A stretch of 64,000 bases of DNA from Microbacterium sp. (GTDB lineage Bacteria > Actinomycetota > Actinomycetes > Actinomycetales > Microbacteriaceae). Every line of letters starts with the position of its first letter. Within the stretch, counting starts at the first letter, position 1. Both the position numbers and the translations under genes were made by a program. A model generated the notes under the pieces. That model ran no database searches, was not told the origin of the DNA, and saw nothing but the letters and a program-made list of their open reading frames with translations. The stretch is taken from positions 1-64,000 of the forward strand of contig NZTV01000062.1 in assembly GCA_002703245.1 (NCBI GenBank). Direction: 5' to 3'. This document shows positions 1-8,690 of this stretch, piece by piece.

Positions 1-400
1 CGAGCGTCTGATCACGTTCGCCAAGCGCGGTGACCTGCACGCCCGTCGTCGCGTGCAGTCGATCATCGGTGACAAGGAAGTCGTGCACATCCTGTTCGCC
101 GAGATCGCGCCGCTGGTCGCCGAGCGTGAGGGCGGCTACACCCGCATCACCAAGGTCGGCAACCGCAAGGGTGACAACGCCCCCATGGCCGTGATCGAGC
201 TCGTCCTCGAGCCGGTCACTCCGAAGGCGAAGAACACCAAGAAGACCGCCGCGCCGGTCGCCGAGGAGACCCCCGCCGAGGAGACCCCCGCAGAGGAGGC
301 CCCCGCCGAGGAGACCCCGGCCGCCGAGGCCGGCGCCGAGTCGACCGAGGAGGGCGAAGCCGCCGAGGCCGCCGCCGAGGACGCCGACACCACGAAGTGA
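1..400 (+). CDS. rplQ: 50S ribosomal protein L17, C-terminal part
   Basis: Structural protein of the large ribosomal subunit. The reading frame is open from base 2 and runs in from outside the window; the visible part begins [18 protein letters not shown] and continues through the conserved [20 protein letters not shown] block, which is diagnostic for L17. After the conserved core (ending near VIELVLEPV) there is an extension of about 55 residues built of EETPAEE-type repeats and Ala/Glu runs, strongly acidic and probably disordered. Such tails are known from actinobacterial L17. A strong hairpin follows the stop codon, so this is the end of the ribosomal operon. The 5' part of the gene is not in the window. 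Confidence 0.97.
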   Translation, partial: ERLITFAKRGDLHARRRVQSIIGDKEVVHILFAEIAPLVAEREGGYTRITKVGNRKGDNAPMAVIELVLEPVTPKAKNTKKTAAPVAEETPAEETPAEEAPAEETPAAEAGAESTEEGEAAEAAAEDADTTK

Positions 401-430
401 CGCCCGCCGGCTCTGCCGGATCATCGCAGC

Positions 431-466
431 CGGAAGGCCCGCCACCCGCGAGGGGCGGGCCTTCCG
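431..466 (+). terminator. Rho-independent terminator after rplQ
   Basis: Perfect 13-bp inverted repeat (cggaaggcccgcc at 431-443 and its complement at 454-466) around a 10-base loop, 30 bases after the L17 stop codon. The U-tract is short (tcgtt). It closes the ribosomal operon. Confidence 0.8.
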
Positions 467-507
467 TCGTTACGCGCTCGGTTTGACCGGCCCCGGGGGT
501 GCCCGCG

Positions 508-513
508 TACCGT
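508..513 (+). promoter_or_regulatory. -10 box of a leaderless promoter for GNAT gene 1
   Basis: TACCGT followed by 6 bases and then GTG at 520. The spacing puts the transcription start at or next to the start codon, which favours GTG 520 over the upstream in-frame GTG at 499. Confidence 0.55.
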
Positions 514-519
514 GGGGAG

Positions 520-1545
520 GTGGCCGATCAGACCCTGAACCACCGTGTGTCCGCCCCCGAGACCCTCGCACCCGTCGCGCATCCCGACGTGGCGTGGCGA
601 TCCCCGACCCCCGAGGACATCGACGCGATCCATGCCGCGCTCGTGTCCGCCGACGAAGTCGACCACCCGACGTGGGCCTTCGCCCGCGGGGACGTGGAGG
701 ACTGGTTCGAGCTGCCGCAGACGACCGCCGAGGACCTGCTGGTCGGGGAGACGCCCGAGGGGCGCATCGTCGCCGTGGGTGCCGCGATCAAGCAGGAGGA
801 CACCTCGCTCGAGGTGCGGGTGAGTCTGCAGGGCGCGGTCGTCCCCGACATGCGCCGCCGCGGACTGGGAACCATCGTGGGACGGTGGCAGTACGACCGG
901 GCCCTCCAGTTGCTCGCGGCCGAAACGGAGGCGACCGTCGACGGCGTCATCGAGCAGTACGTGCACGAGAACGACCCGGGCGCCGCCGCCATCGCCGGAG
1001 CGCTCGGGATGACCGTGGGCCGCTGGTTCGTCGTCATGGAGCGCGACCTCACCGAGCCGGTCTTCGAGGTCGAGGGCGACATCGAGGCCGGGGTGGACCT
1101 CGTGCCGCTGACCGCCGACCGCGTCGACGATGTGCGCCTGGCCCGAAACGACGCCTTCCGCGACCACTGGGGCAGCGTGCCGTACTCGGAGGAGTACTGG
1201 GGGTCGTTCACCGGGTCGGAGCACTTCAGCCTCGAGCTGTCGACGGTGGCCGTCATCGACGGCGAGGTCGCGGCGTTCTGCCTCGTGACCGTCAACGAGG
1301 AGAACTGGGAGCGCCGCGGACTGCCCTACGCCTACATCGAGTACGTCGGCGTCGTGCGGGCCCACCGGGGCAAGGGGCTGGCGCCGCGCGTGATCCGCCG
1401 GACGCTGCGGGCGATGGCCACCAGCGGCCTCAAGGCCACGCAGCTCGATGTCGACACCGACAGCCCGACCGGCGCGAACACCCTCTACGAGAGCCTCGGG
1501 TTCGTCGAGCGCGATCGGGAGCAGGTGTTCACCCGCCACTATTGA
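520..1545 (+). CDS. GNAT family N-acetyltransferase (double-domain), copy 1
   Basis: Predicted acetyl-CoA-dependent acyltransferase of about 341 residues with two GNAT-like folds. The N-terminal half has the acetyl-CoA loop pattern RRRGLGTIVGRWQ near residue 110; the C-terminal half has a second one, VVRAHRGKGLAPRVIRRTL, followed by TDSPTGANTLYESLGF, the typical GNAT beta6-beta7 ending. Two-domain GNATs of this size are common in actinobacteria (mycothiol synthase has the same layout), but the substrate cannot be read from the sequence. The next gene is a clear paralogue in tandem, with only about 45 bases between them. The start was chosen from the leaderless promoter; GTG 499 would add seven residues. 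Confidence 0.85.
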   Translation: MADQTLNHRVSAPETLAPVAHPDVAWRSPTPEDIDAIHAALVSADEVDHPTWAFARGDVEDWFELPQTTAEDLLVGETPEGRIVAVGAAIKQEDTSLEVRVSLQGAVVPDMRRRGLGTIVGRWQYDRALQLLAAETEATVDGVIEQYVHENDPGAAAIAGALGMTVGRWFVVMERDLTEPVFEVEGDIEAGVDLVPLTADRVDDVRLARNDAFRDHWGSVPYSEEYWGSFTGSEHFSLELSTVAVIDGEVAAFCLVTVNEENWERRGLPYAYIEYVGVVRAHRGKGLAPRVIRRTLRAMATSGLKATQLDVDTDSPTGANTLYESLGFVERDREQVFTRHY

Positions 1546-1578
1546 GCGTGAGCCGCTGTGCGCGCGTGTGGCGGGGCA

Positions 1579-1584
1579 TAGAGT
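1579..1584 (+). promoter_or_regulatory. -10 box of a leaderless promoter for GNAT gene 2
   Basis: TAGAGT, then 6 bases, then GTG at 1591. The tandem copy therefore seems to have its own promoter, with the same arrangement as copy 1. Confidence 0.55.
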
Positions 1585-1590
1585 GTGCGG

Positions 1591-2631
1591 GTGAGTCAGA
1601 CCCCGCCCGCCGCCGGTGCGCCGCTCAGCGCGCGCGTGACGGCTCCGCAGCGCCTGTCACACCCGACCCATCCTGACGTGGCGGTGTGGAGAGGGGCGAC
1701 GGCGGCGGATATCGACGCGGTGCACGCGGTGATCGCCGCGGCGGATCGTGTCGACCATCCGACGTGGGTGACACCGCGGGAGGACGTCGCCGACACGTTC
1801 GCCCTCGCGGACGTCGATCATCTCACCGACACGGTCCTCGCCTTCACCGCCGACGGGGAACCCGTCGCGGTGGGATCGGTGATGCGGCACCCGGACACAT
1901 CCGTGGCGGTCAAGATCCACCTCAGTGGTGCGGTGCATCCGCAGTGGCGCCGTCGGGGTCTGGGCGCGCGGTTGATGGCCTGGCAGCAGACCCGTGCGCG
2001 CCAGATGCTGGCCGCGTGCGAACGCGCCGTGCCGGGCGAGGTGCACGTGTACGCGCACGACGGTGACGACGGGACCGTCGTGCTCGCCGAGCGTGCCGGG
2101 ATGGTCACCGGACGCTGGTTCACGACCATGGAGCGCCACATGTCGCATCCGATCCCGGAGCTCGGCGTTCCGGAGGGCGTGACCCTCGTGGGCTTCGACG
2201 CCGCGCGCGACGAGGCGACGCGTCATGCCCGCAACGACGCCTTCCGCGACCATTGGGGGAGCTTTCCGACGCCGCCGGAGCGGTGGGCGCACTTCACCGG
2301 CGGGGCCTTCCTGCGGCGCGACCTGTCGACCCTGGCGGTGATCGACGGTGAGGTGGCGGCGTTCTGCCTGGCGTCGGTCAACGAGGACGACTGGGTCACC
2401 CTGGGTGCCACCCACAGCTACATCGACCTCATCGGCGTCGTCCGTGCGCACCGCGGCCGCCGCCTCGCGCCGCTGGTGATCACCCGCACCCTGGCGGCCA
2501 TCGCGACCGCCGGGCTCGAGCGGGCGGTCCTGGATGTGGACACGGCCAGTCCCACGGGGGCGAACTCGCTCTATGAAGGCCTGGGTTTCGTGGCGACCGA
2601 ACGCGACCGCGTCTTCGTCGCCCACTTCTGA
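1591..2631 (+). CDS. GNAT family N-acetyltransferase (double-domain), copy 2
   Basis: About 346 residues, collinear with the upstream gene: shared blocks include HPDVA near the N-terminus, WRRRGLGARLMAWQQ, RNDAFRDHWGS, STLAVIDGEVAAFCL and SPTGANSLYEGLGF. This is a tandem gene duplication with marked divergence, suggesting related but different acyl acceptors. The second acetyl-CoA loop is VVRAHRGRRLAPLVITRTL. The start at GTG 1591 is preferred because it lies 6 bases behind a -10 box; an upstream GTG at 1585 is in frame. The gene is convergent with the acyltransferase that follows. Confidence 0.85.
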   Translation: MSQTPPAAGAPLSARVTAPQRLSHPTHPDVAVWRGATAADIDAVHAVIAAADRVDHPTWVTPREDVADTFALADVDHLTDTVLAFTADGEPVAVGSVMRHPDTSVAVKIHLSGAVHPQWRRRGLGARLMAWQQTRARQMLAACERAVPGEVHVYAHDGDDGTVVLAERAGMVTGRWFTTMERHMSHPIPELGVPEGVTLVGFDAARDEATRHARNDAFRDHWGSFPTPPERWAHFTGGAFLRRDLSTLAVIDGEVAAFCLASVNEDDWVTLGATHSYIDLIGVVRAHRGRRLAPLVITRTLAAIATAGLERAVLDVDTASPTGANSLYEGLGFVATERDRVFVAHF

Positions 2632-2649
2632 GTCCTCCCGTGCCGCCCG

Positions 2650-4617
2650 CTACCGTGGCACCATCGGCGGGCCATCGCTGTGCTCCTCGCGGAACGCGCG
2701 CAGTTCCTCGCCGTAGCGTCTCACCGCGCGTTCGTACTCGGCACGTTCGATGCCGGTCGCGACCGCTTCGGCGTACACGTCGCCGCCGCGGCGACCGGGG
2801 TGGATGCGGTCGCCGGCCAGCAGGTCGGTGTGCGGGGTGATCGCGCCGCTCCAGTTGGCGACGCTCACGCCGGCGTGCGTGGCGGCGAAACCCCGCAGCG
2901 TGTCGTTGACTCCGCTGATCCAGTCGCGCGGTGCGTAGGCGTTGACGAGCACGAGGCGACGGTCGGGCCCGGTGATCTCGACCATCTCCTCGAGCGTCTC
3001 GCGGTCGACGGGGCCGTTGGTGCCGAGCCCCACGACGACCACCGGTCGCAGCCGTCCCTCGTCGGCGAGGGTGCGGAGGATGCCCGGACCCGCCCAGGCC
3101 GACCGCGACTCGGCGGCGTCGACGACGATGCCGGGGAACTCCGCGAGCAGGGACGGGGCGGAGGCGAGCATGACCGAGTCGCCGACGGCGACGATCTCCT
3201 CGCCCGAGACCGGGGTGGGTGACGGGGTCGGGACCGCGCCGGGTGTCTGTCCGGGCGTAGGGGCGGCGGTCGACTCGGCGGGCGCGGGGGACGGGGTGGC
3301 CGTCTCCGCGGCCAGCGCGGCGGCGCCCGCTTCGACGGCCGCCTGCCCCGAGGAGACGGCGGGCGCTGCGGCGAGGGCCGCGCCGGTGCCCGCGAGGAGG
3401 ACGGCACCGGCGGCGAGACCTGCGAGTGCCGGGATCCGGTGTGCCGCGCGGGCGCGAAGCGAGGCTCCGAAACGGCCGAGGGTGCCCCAGAATCCGAAGC
3501 GGCGCACCGGCGACTCGACGACGCGGTGGGAGAGCTCGGCCAGCGACAGGGTCAGCGCGAGAGCGAGGAGGCCGATCCCGCCCGGCACGCCGGCGTCGGG
3601 CCCCGTGCCCTCGAACGCGGCCAGCAGCAGCACGAGCAACGGCCAGTGCCACAGGTAGATCCCATAGGAGCGTTCGCCCACCCAGCGCAGCGGTGCGATA
3701 TCGAGAGCGCGTCCGAAACGCGACCCGGGCCACACACCGGCGAGGATCGTCACCGCCGCGCACACGCTTCCCGCGAGCAGGGCTCCCGGGAAGGTCGCGG
3801 TGGTATCGCCGGCGGGAAGGGACGCGACGACGAGGACCCCCAGCAGGGCGGCGACGCCCGCGACGGTCGTGGCCCCGCCGACCGCCCCCGAGCGGGCCCA
3901 CGTCGGGACGGCGCGTATGGCGAGGCGGTGCCGGAGTGGCGGGACGGCGAACGCGAGCGCGATGCCCAGCAGGATGCCGAACGCGTGGCTGTCGGTACCG
4001 AAGTAGGCGCGGGTGAGGTCGTCGCCGGAGCCGACGAGCAGCCCCATCCACACCGCGGACGCCGCAGCGAGCACCACCGTCGCCGCGATCCGGGCCCAGG
4101 TCCGGCGGATCAGGAGGAACAGGGGCAGCACGAGCGGCCACACGAGGTAGAACTGTTCCTCGACCGCGAGAGACCAGAAGTTGCGGAACAGCTCGGGGGT
4201 CGCGGCGGAGAAGTACCCGGTGCCGCCGGCGACGGCGATCCAGTTGTAGCTGAACGTGAACGCACCGACCACTTGTGCGCCCAGGCGCACCAGAACGTCG
4301 CCGCCGACCATCCACGCCGCCGTGGCGCACACGGTGACCACCAGGGCCAGCGCCGGTAGGAGGCGTCGGGCGCGTCGGCGCCAGAAGTCTGCCAGAGACA
4401 CCCGGCCCGTCGCCCGGTGCTCCCGCAGGAGGAGGCTCGTGATCAGGAACCCGCTGATGACGAAGAAGACGTCGACGCCGACGAAGCCGCCGGCGAAGAT
4501 CGTGCCGGGGAACAGGTGGTACACCACGACCGACGTCACGGCGACGGCCCGGAGGCCGTCCAGACCTGCGAACCGCGTCCGGGGCGCGGTCGAGGGGGTG
4601 TGCGGTGCGGTGGTCAT
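2650..4617 (-). CDS. Acyltransferase 3 / SGNH fusion, OafA-like
   Basis: About 655 residues. Residues 10-345 form the membrane acyltransferase-3 domain (about ten hydrophobic helices) with GLDGLRAVAV at residue 18, the catalytic His in VVVYHLF (His34) and FFVISGFLIT. After an Ala/Pro/Thr-rich linker comes an SGNH esterase-like domain: block I AVGDSVML, block III GLGTNGP and block V DRIHP near the C-terminus. Proteins with this layout O-acylate cell-surface glycans, the membrane domain moving the acyl group and the exported SGNH domain transferring it. The target is unknown; the nearby glycosyltransferase and surface genes make a cell-envelope polymer likely. The start is MTTAPHTPS; the reading frame is open further upstream but without conserved residues. 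Confidence 0.88.
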   Translation of the reverse strand: MTTAPHTPSTAPRTRFAGLDGLRAVAVTSVVVYHLFPGTIFAGGFVGVDVFFVISGFLITSLLLREHRATGRVSLADFWRRRARRLLPALALVVTVCATAAWMVGGDVLVRLGAQVVGAFTFSYNWIAVAGGTGYFSAATPELFRNFWSLAVEEQFYLVWPLVLPLFLLIRRTWARIAATVVLAAASAVWMGLLVGSGDDLTRAYFGTDSHAFGILLGIALAFAVPPLRHRLAIRAVPTWARSGAVGGATTVAGVAALLGVLVVASLPAGDTTATFPGALLAGSVCAAVTILAGVWPGSRFGRALDIAPLRWVGERSYGIYLWHWPLLVLLLAAFEGTGPDAGVPGGIGLLALALTLSLAELSHRVVESPVRRFGFWGTLGRFGASLRARAAHRIPALAGLAAGAVLLAGTGAALAAAPAVSSGQAAVEAGAAALAAETATPSPAPAESTAAPTPGQTPGAVPTPSPTPVSGEEIVAVGDSVMLASAPSLLAEFPGIVVDAAESRSAWAGPGILRTLADEGRLRPVVVVGLGTNGPVDRETLEEMVEITGPDRRLVLVNAYAPRDWISGVNDTLRGFAATHAGVSVANWSGAITPHTDLLAGDRIHPGRRGGDVYAEAVATGIERAEYERAVRRYGEELRAFREEHSDGPPMVPR

Positions 4618-4717
4618 CGATTCCGGGAGGGAGAGGCGGCCTGCGGGGCGAGGGGGACACGTCAGTGTACGACTCCGGGACGGGAAGTGGCCGAGCATCG
4701 GTGGGGAAGCCGCGGCG

Positions 4718-4723
4718 TAGGCT
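4718..4723 (+). promoter_or_regulatory. -10 box of the leaderless truA promoter
   Basis: TAGGCT, 6 bases, GTG at 4730. It gives truA its own promoter, consistent with its separation from rplQ. Confidence 0.6.
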
Positions 4724-4729
4724 GAGGCC

Positions 4730-5575
4730 GTGCGTATCCGGCTCGACATCGCCTATGACGGCACGCATTTCCGCGGGTGGGCGCGCCAGCCCGGGCTCCG
4801 CACCGTGCAGGGGGAGATCGAGGGGGCCCTCGCGCGCGTGCTCGGGGGAGAACCGCGTCTGGTGGTCGCCGGCCGGACCGACGCCGGCGTGCACGCGTCG
4901 GGCCAGGTCGCCCACGTCGACCTCGACCCGGTGCAGACCGAGCGGATGCTCTCCGGTCGGGCACGCACACCGCACGGCGACCCGGTCGGGGTACTCGCGG
5001 GTCGGCTACGGGGGGTGCTCGGCGCGTACTCCGATGTGACCGTGATCGCGACCCGCGCGGCACCGGAGGGCTTCGACGCGCGCTTCTCGGCGGTGTGGCG
5101 TCGCTACGCCTACCGGATCGCCGACCACGAGAGCGGATACGACCCGCTCGAGCGGTTGCGCACCACATCGGTCCGGGCCGCCCTCGACGCCGACGCGATG
5201 GACGAGGCGGCGCGATCCCTCGTCGGGCTCCATGACTTCGCGGCCTATTGCAAGCCGCGGGAGGGGGCGACCACTATCCGCACCCTGCTGGAATTCGATT
5301 GGGCCCGCGACGACGACGGCGTTCTCGTGGCGAACGTGAAGGCGGATGCGTTCTGCCACAGCATGGTGCGCGCGCTCGTCGGCGGGTGCGTCGCGGTCGG
5401 GGAGGGGCGACTGTCGGTGCCGGATCTGGCGGCGATCCGCGACGGTCTCGCGCGCGTTCCCGAGGTGAAGGTGCTCGCGGCACGCGGTCTGACCCTCACC
5501 GGGGTGGGGTATCCGGCCGATGATCTGTTGGCCGCCCGGGCGGTGCAGACCCGAAACCGTCGCGACGTCGACTGA
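4730..5575 (+). CDS. truA: tRNA pseudouridine(38-40) synthase TruA
   Basis: Converts uridines 38, 39 and 40 in the tRNA anticodon arm to pseudouridine. The 281-residue protein begins with the family signature DIAYDGTHFRGWARQ and carries the catalytic aspartate in AGRTDAGVHA (Asp51); further blocks are RYAYRI, FCHSMVRALVGG and LTGVGYP. Length and motifs are normal. In many actinobacteria truA directly follows rplQ; here about 4.3 kb with three unrelated genes lies between them. Start GTG follows a leaderless -10 box. Confidence 0.97.
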   Translation: MRIRLDIAYDGTHFRGWARQPGLRTVQGEIEGALARVLGGEPRLVVAGRTDAGVHASGQVAHVDLDPVQTERMLSGRARTPHGDPVGVLAGRLRGVLGAYSDVTVIATRAAPEGFDARFSAVWRRYAYRIADHESGYDPLERLRTTSVRAALDADAMDEAARSLVGLHDFAAYCKPREGATTIRTLLEFDWARDDDGVLVANVKADAFCHSMVRALVGGCVAVGEGRLSVPDLAAIRDGLARVPEVKVLAARGLTLTGVGYPADDLLAARAVQTRNRRDVD

Positions 5576-5599
5576 CCACGCGAACGGGGCGGTGCGTGC

Positions 5600-6217
5600 C
5601 TATTCGCCGGGCTGGAAGATCGCGACCGTGAGGGTGTCGCTCGCGGTCTGCTTGGCGTACTCCTTCGAGGTGGGCGTGGTCTGCACGAGGAAGTCGTACG
5701 TGAACTGCAGTTGAACGTACGCGGTGTCCGCGGGGACCGCGCCGACGTTGAAGGTCTGCGAATAGCTGTAGGGCGACAGGACGAGGTAACCGGGGGAGAC
5801 CGCCGACGTGTCGCTTTGCGGGTCGAGGGCGTCGAGCGTCTCACCGTCGCGGTCGTGGGCGACGGCGACCATCGTGGCGCTTTGCAGGTAGACCTTCTGC
5901 CCGTCGTCGGGAGAGACCTCGGTGACCATGGAGATGCTGACCGGTTTGACCGCGTCGGCGGTCCACAGATCCATCGACAGGGTCGACCAGTAGTCGACGG
6001 TGGCCGTGACGGCGCCCGCGACCAGTTCGCGCTGCGTCGAGCCGCTGGAGAGGTCGTTGGGGACCGGGGCGGGCGCCGGGGATGCGGTGGAGGTGGTGGG
6101 GGAGGGGGTCGCGTCGCCGCCGTCGCCGTACTCCCACGGGGCCGGGCCACATCCGGCGAGGGCCAGGGCGAGCCCGCCGGCGGCCACCGCCACCGCGGCG
6201 CGTCGTGCTGTCCTCAT
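5600..6217 (-). CDS. Putative lipoprotein, paralogue of the divergent lipoprotein
   Basis: 205 residues. An N-terminal Arg-rich start, hydrophobic stretch and lipobox LALAGC (Cys about residue 23) predict export and lipid anchoring. A Pro/Thr/Ser-rich linker follows, then a beta-rich domain with VTATVDYWSTLSMDLWTADAVKPVSISMV and the ending SDTLTVAIFQPGE. The divergent neighbour at 6442 shows the same layout (DLRLDVWAAD-like segment, VYISSISISSQ and a similar C-terminal strand), so the two appear to be diverged paralogues. I recognise no functional family. RBS-like GGGGAACC lies before the ATG. Convergent with truA. Confidence 0.75.
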   Translation of the reverse strand: MRTARRAAVAVAAGGLALALAGCGPAPWEYGDGGDATPSPTTSTASPAPAPVPNDLSSGSTQRELVAGAVTATVDYWSTLSMDLWTADAVKPVSISMVTEVSPDDGQKVYLQSATMVAVAHDRDGETLDALDPQSDTSAVSPGYLVLSPYSYSQTFNVGAVPADTAYVQLQFTYDFLVQTTPTSKEYAKQTASDTLTVAIFQPGE

Positions 6218-6299
6218 GCGTGGTTCCCCTCCGACGTGTTCGTTGGGCCCAGTCTACGAGAGCACCCGCCGGCGCTGACGCGCAGGGGGGCCGCTCCAT

Positions 6300-6337
6300 C
6301 CTCAAGGCTCCCTCAAGGCAACCTCAAGAACCTCAAG
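6300..6337 (+). promoter_or_regulatory. Four CCTCAAG direct repeats, candidate response-regulator operator
   Basis: CCTCAAG occurs at 6300, 6311, 6322 and 6331, that is with 11-, 11- and 9-base steps, inside the 224-base gap between the two divergent lipoprotein genes. Repeats on one face of the helix are the usual binding pattern of OmpR/PhoB-type regulators, two of which are encoded nearby. A CTTGA in opposite orientation lies at about 6357. Confidence 0.55.
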
Positions 6338-6441
6338 ACGGCGACATCGCGTGGTTCTCTTGATCATGTCGCGGGATCTCCTGCGACGCCGCCGGGGACC
6401 CGAACCCCGGCGGCACACTCGACCAGCTGGAGCGGAACATC

Positions 6442-7170
6442 GTGAGCATCTCGACATCGCCGGCCGTGCGCCGCATCTTCGCCGTGGGCGCGGCCGCCGG
6501 GCTGGCCGTCTCGCTCGCCGGCTGCACGCAGGTCGCGGAGGTCTTCAACGGGTTCCAGCAACCCGGCGCCGCCGACGAGCCTGTCACCTACGCCAGCCCC
6601 ACGCCCCTGGTGACCGAGGACATCGCCTTCGACTCTCTGTTCACGTATGACGGCTCGGTCTCGTTGTCCACCGACGTCGCCGACCAGCTCGAGCTACGAC
6701 TGGACGTGTGGGCGGCCGACCCGAAGCGCACCAGCGAGTGGGACACGGACAACGCGAAGACCTTCGGCTTCGCGGTGAACGTCTACGACCACTACGTCGA
6801 TGAGAAGGCGGTGCTGACCGAGAAGCGTCGGGTGTACATCTCGTCGATCTCGATCAGCTCGCAGACCGCGCAGACCTCGGGGCAGGTGCAGAGCCCCTTC
6901 CAGTTCAGCTCCGACCCGCGCACCCTGGTGCCCAGCGACACGCTGCGCTCCGATCGGGGCCTGCTGCTGAACAGCTTCCAGGGTGGTCTGCTGGTGCCGG
7001 AGACGACCATCAACCAGCTTCCGGCCGACACGTACGGCATCACCCTGGAGTTCGCGATGACCATCGCGGTGGAAGGTGTCGCCGACGACGACGACTCCTT
7101 CTCGCAGCAGACGGTGTACCAGTACCTGCCGATCGCGATATCCTCCGACGAAGAAGTGGCCGAGCAGTGA
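6442..7170 (+). CDS. Putative lipoprotein
   Basis: 242 residues with a signal peptide ending in the lipobox SLAGC (Cys near residue 28). The mature part is beta-rich and acidic: LELRLDVWAADPKR, AVNVYDHYVDEKAVLTEKRRVYISSISI, and a closing SQQTVYQYLPIAI followed by an acidic tail. It has no family I can name. It is divergent from its paralogue and directly upstream of the glycosyltransferase, whose ATG lies about 20 bases beyond this stop codon; they are probably co-transcribed from the promoter carrying the CCTCAAG repeats. GTG start with GGAGCGG about 8 bases upstream. Confidence 0.75.
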   Translation: MSISTSPAVRRIFAVGAAAGLAVSLAGCTQVAEVFNGFQQPGAADEPVTYASPTPLVTEDIAFDSLFTYDGSVSLSTDVADQLELRLDVWAADPKRTSEWDTDNAKTFGFAVNVYDHYVDEKAVLTEKRRVYISSISISSQTAQTSGQVQSPFQFSSDPRTLVPSDTLRSDRGLLLNSFQGGLLVPETTINQLPADTYGITLEFAMTIAVEGVADDDDSFSQQTVYQYLPIAISSDEEVAEQ

Positions 7171-7190
7171 CGGCGGTGAGGGGAACGATC

Positions 7191-8672
7191 ATGACGGATG
7201 TCAACAGCCCCCGCACGGTGGTACCGCACGCGCCCGACTCGATCCTGCCGCGTGAGCCGGACCGCGAGCCCGAAGCGGGCCCCGGGTTCGCGGACGATTT
7301 CTCCGCGGTGCTGGAGAACGCGACCGGACACCGTTCGACGATCGGATGCGTCATCCCGGCGTACAACGAGGAAGAATCGATCGCGGACGTCATCCAGTCG
7401 CTGCTGGCGCAGACGCGCGTGCCGGATGTCATCCACGTCGTCGTCAACAACACCTCCGACGCCACCGTGCAAATCGCCTCCGAGTTCGCCGGCGCGCACG
7501 AGCTCGAGACCGAGATGGGTGAGCAGTTCACCGAGGTCTTCGTCCACGACATCGGAAAGAACCCCGACAAGAAGGTCGGCGCGCTCAACTACGGCTACTC
7601 GCTCGTGGAGGGTTACGACTACCTGCTCGGCGTCGACGGCGACACCACGGCGGACCCGCGGGCGGTGGAGTACCTCGAGACCGAGGCCGTGTCGGACTCC
7701 CGCATCGGGGGGATCTCGGCGATCTATTCGATCGACGACCGCCCCATCAAGGGCCTGATCGGCAAGTGGCTCATCGCCGGGCAGCGCACGCAGTTCGCCG
7801 CGTTCAACCTGCAGAACCTGCTGCGCGGGCGCAACATGGCTGTGCTGGGCGGTCAGTTCTCGATCTTCTCGACCAACGCGCTGCGCGAGGTCATGCGACA
7901 GAACCACCAGTCGACACCGTGGGTGAAGGACAGCGAGGTGGAGGACTCGCTGCTGTCGCTGCAGATCAAGAGCGCCGGCTACCTCACCAAGATCAGCCCG
8001 TTCTCCCGCGCCGACGTGGGCGGGATGACCACACTCCGCGGGTACGACGCCCAGCAGGTGAAGTGGACGTACGGTGCGATCGAGCTCATGTGGCCCGGTC
8101 AGCGCGGCGACACGAAGGGTCAGCCGTTCCACCCGAACCTGCGTCTGCGCTGGTTCGAGAACTTCGGCATGCTCACAAACCTGTTCGTGCGTGTGGCGTT
8201 CGTCACGCTGCTGGCCGCGTCGTTGTCGATCAACGCGTTCGTGTTCTCGGCGTGGTGGCTGATCCCGGTGCTCATGGCGGTGCTGCTGAACCTGCGTATC
8301 GCCTACACGATGGAGAACCGCACCACACGCGACGTGCTGTTCGCCGCGCTGGTGTTCCCCGCGGAGATCTTCATGTGGATCCGGCTGAGCCACTTCCTGC
8401 GGTCGTGGACGCGCTTCCTGTCGCGCAAGAAGGTCGACAACTGGGCGATGCAGGCCAAGGCGGAGAAAGGCGGCGGCAGTACGCACTGGATCCCGTTGAT
8501 CCTGCTCCTGGCCGTCTTCATCGCGCTGGCGGTCATCTGGTCGATGCTCGACCCGGTGGTGCAGTCGACGATCCTGTGGATCGGGTGGCCGATCGTGGGT
8601 GTGGTGACGATCCTGCAGACGCTGCTGATGTTCTTCAAGCTGATCCGCCGTCACCAGGGATACAAGGTCTGA
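7191..8672 (+). CDS. Membrane glycosyltransferase family 2
   Basis: Processive-type polysaccharide synthase candidate, 493 residues. GT-A fold with VIPAYNEEESIADVIQSLL (donor-binding N-terminus), the acidic motif GVDGDTT (DxD position), and KDSEVEDSLLSLQIKSAGY (catalytic Glu-Asp region). The C-terminal third has four hydrophobic segments (LFVRVAFVTLLAASLSINAF, SAWWLIPVLMAVLLNL, DVLFAALVFPAEIFMWI, HWIPLILLLAVFIALAV). The layout resembles cellulose-, poly-GlcNAc- and hyaluronan-synthase-like enzymes. ATG 7191 has RBS GAGGGGA; an upstream GTG at 7167 lacks one. The GH6 glycosidase nearby suggests a beta-glucan-like product, which is inference. Confidence 0.88.
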   Translation: MTDVNSPRTVVPHAPDSILPREPDREPEAGPGFADDFSAVLENATGHRSTIGCVIPAYNEEESIADVIQSLLAQTRVPDVIHVVVNNTSDATVQIASEFAGAHELETEMGEQFTEVFVHDIGKNPDKKVGALNYGYSLVEGYDYLLGVDGDTTADPRAVEYLETEAVSDSRIGGISAIYSIDDRPIKGLIGKWLIAGQRTQFAAFNLQNLLRGRNMAVLGGQFSIFSTNALREVMRQNHQSTPWVKDSEVEDSLLSLQIKSAGYLTKISPFSRADVGGMTTLRGYDAQQVKWTYGAIELMWPGQRGDTKGQPFHPNLRLRWFENFGMLTNLFVRVAFVTLLAASLSINAFVFSAWWLIPVLMAVLLNLRIAYTMENRTTRDVLFAALVFPAEIFMWIRLSHFLRSWTRFLSRKKVDNWAMQAKAEKGGGSTHWIPLILLLAVFIALAVIWSMLDPVVQSTILWIGWPIVGVVTILQTLLMFFKLIRRHQGYKV

Positions 8673-8690
8673 CGGATAGACCGCCTTCGC

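Noticed and set aside
136-393. Ser/Ala-rich reading frame antisense to the L17 tail
   Set aside because: Complement of the EETPAEE repeats; a shadow of the real coding frame without an RBS.
6792-8654. 620-codon open frame antisense to the glycosyltransferase
   Set aside because: His/Gln/Arg-rich low-complexity translation typical of antisense frames in high-GC DNA; the plus strand encodes a clear GT2.
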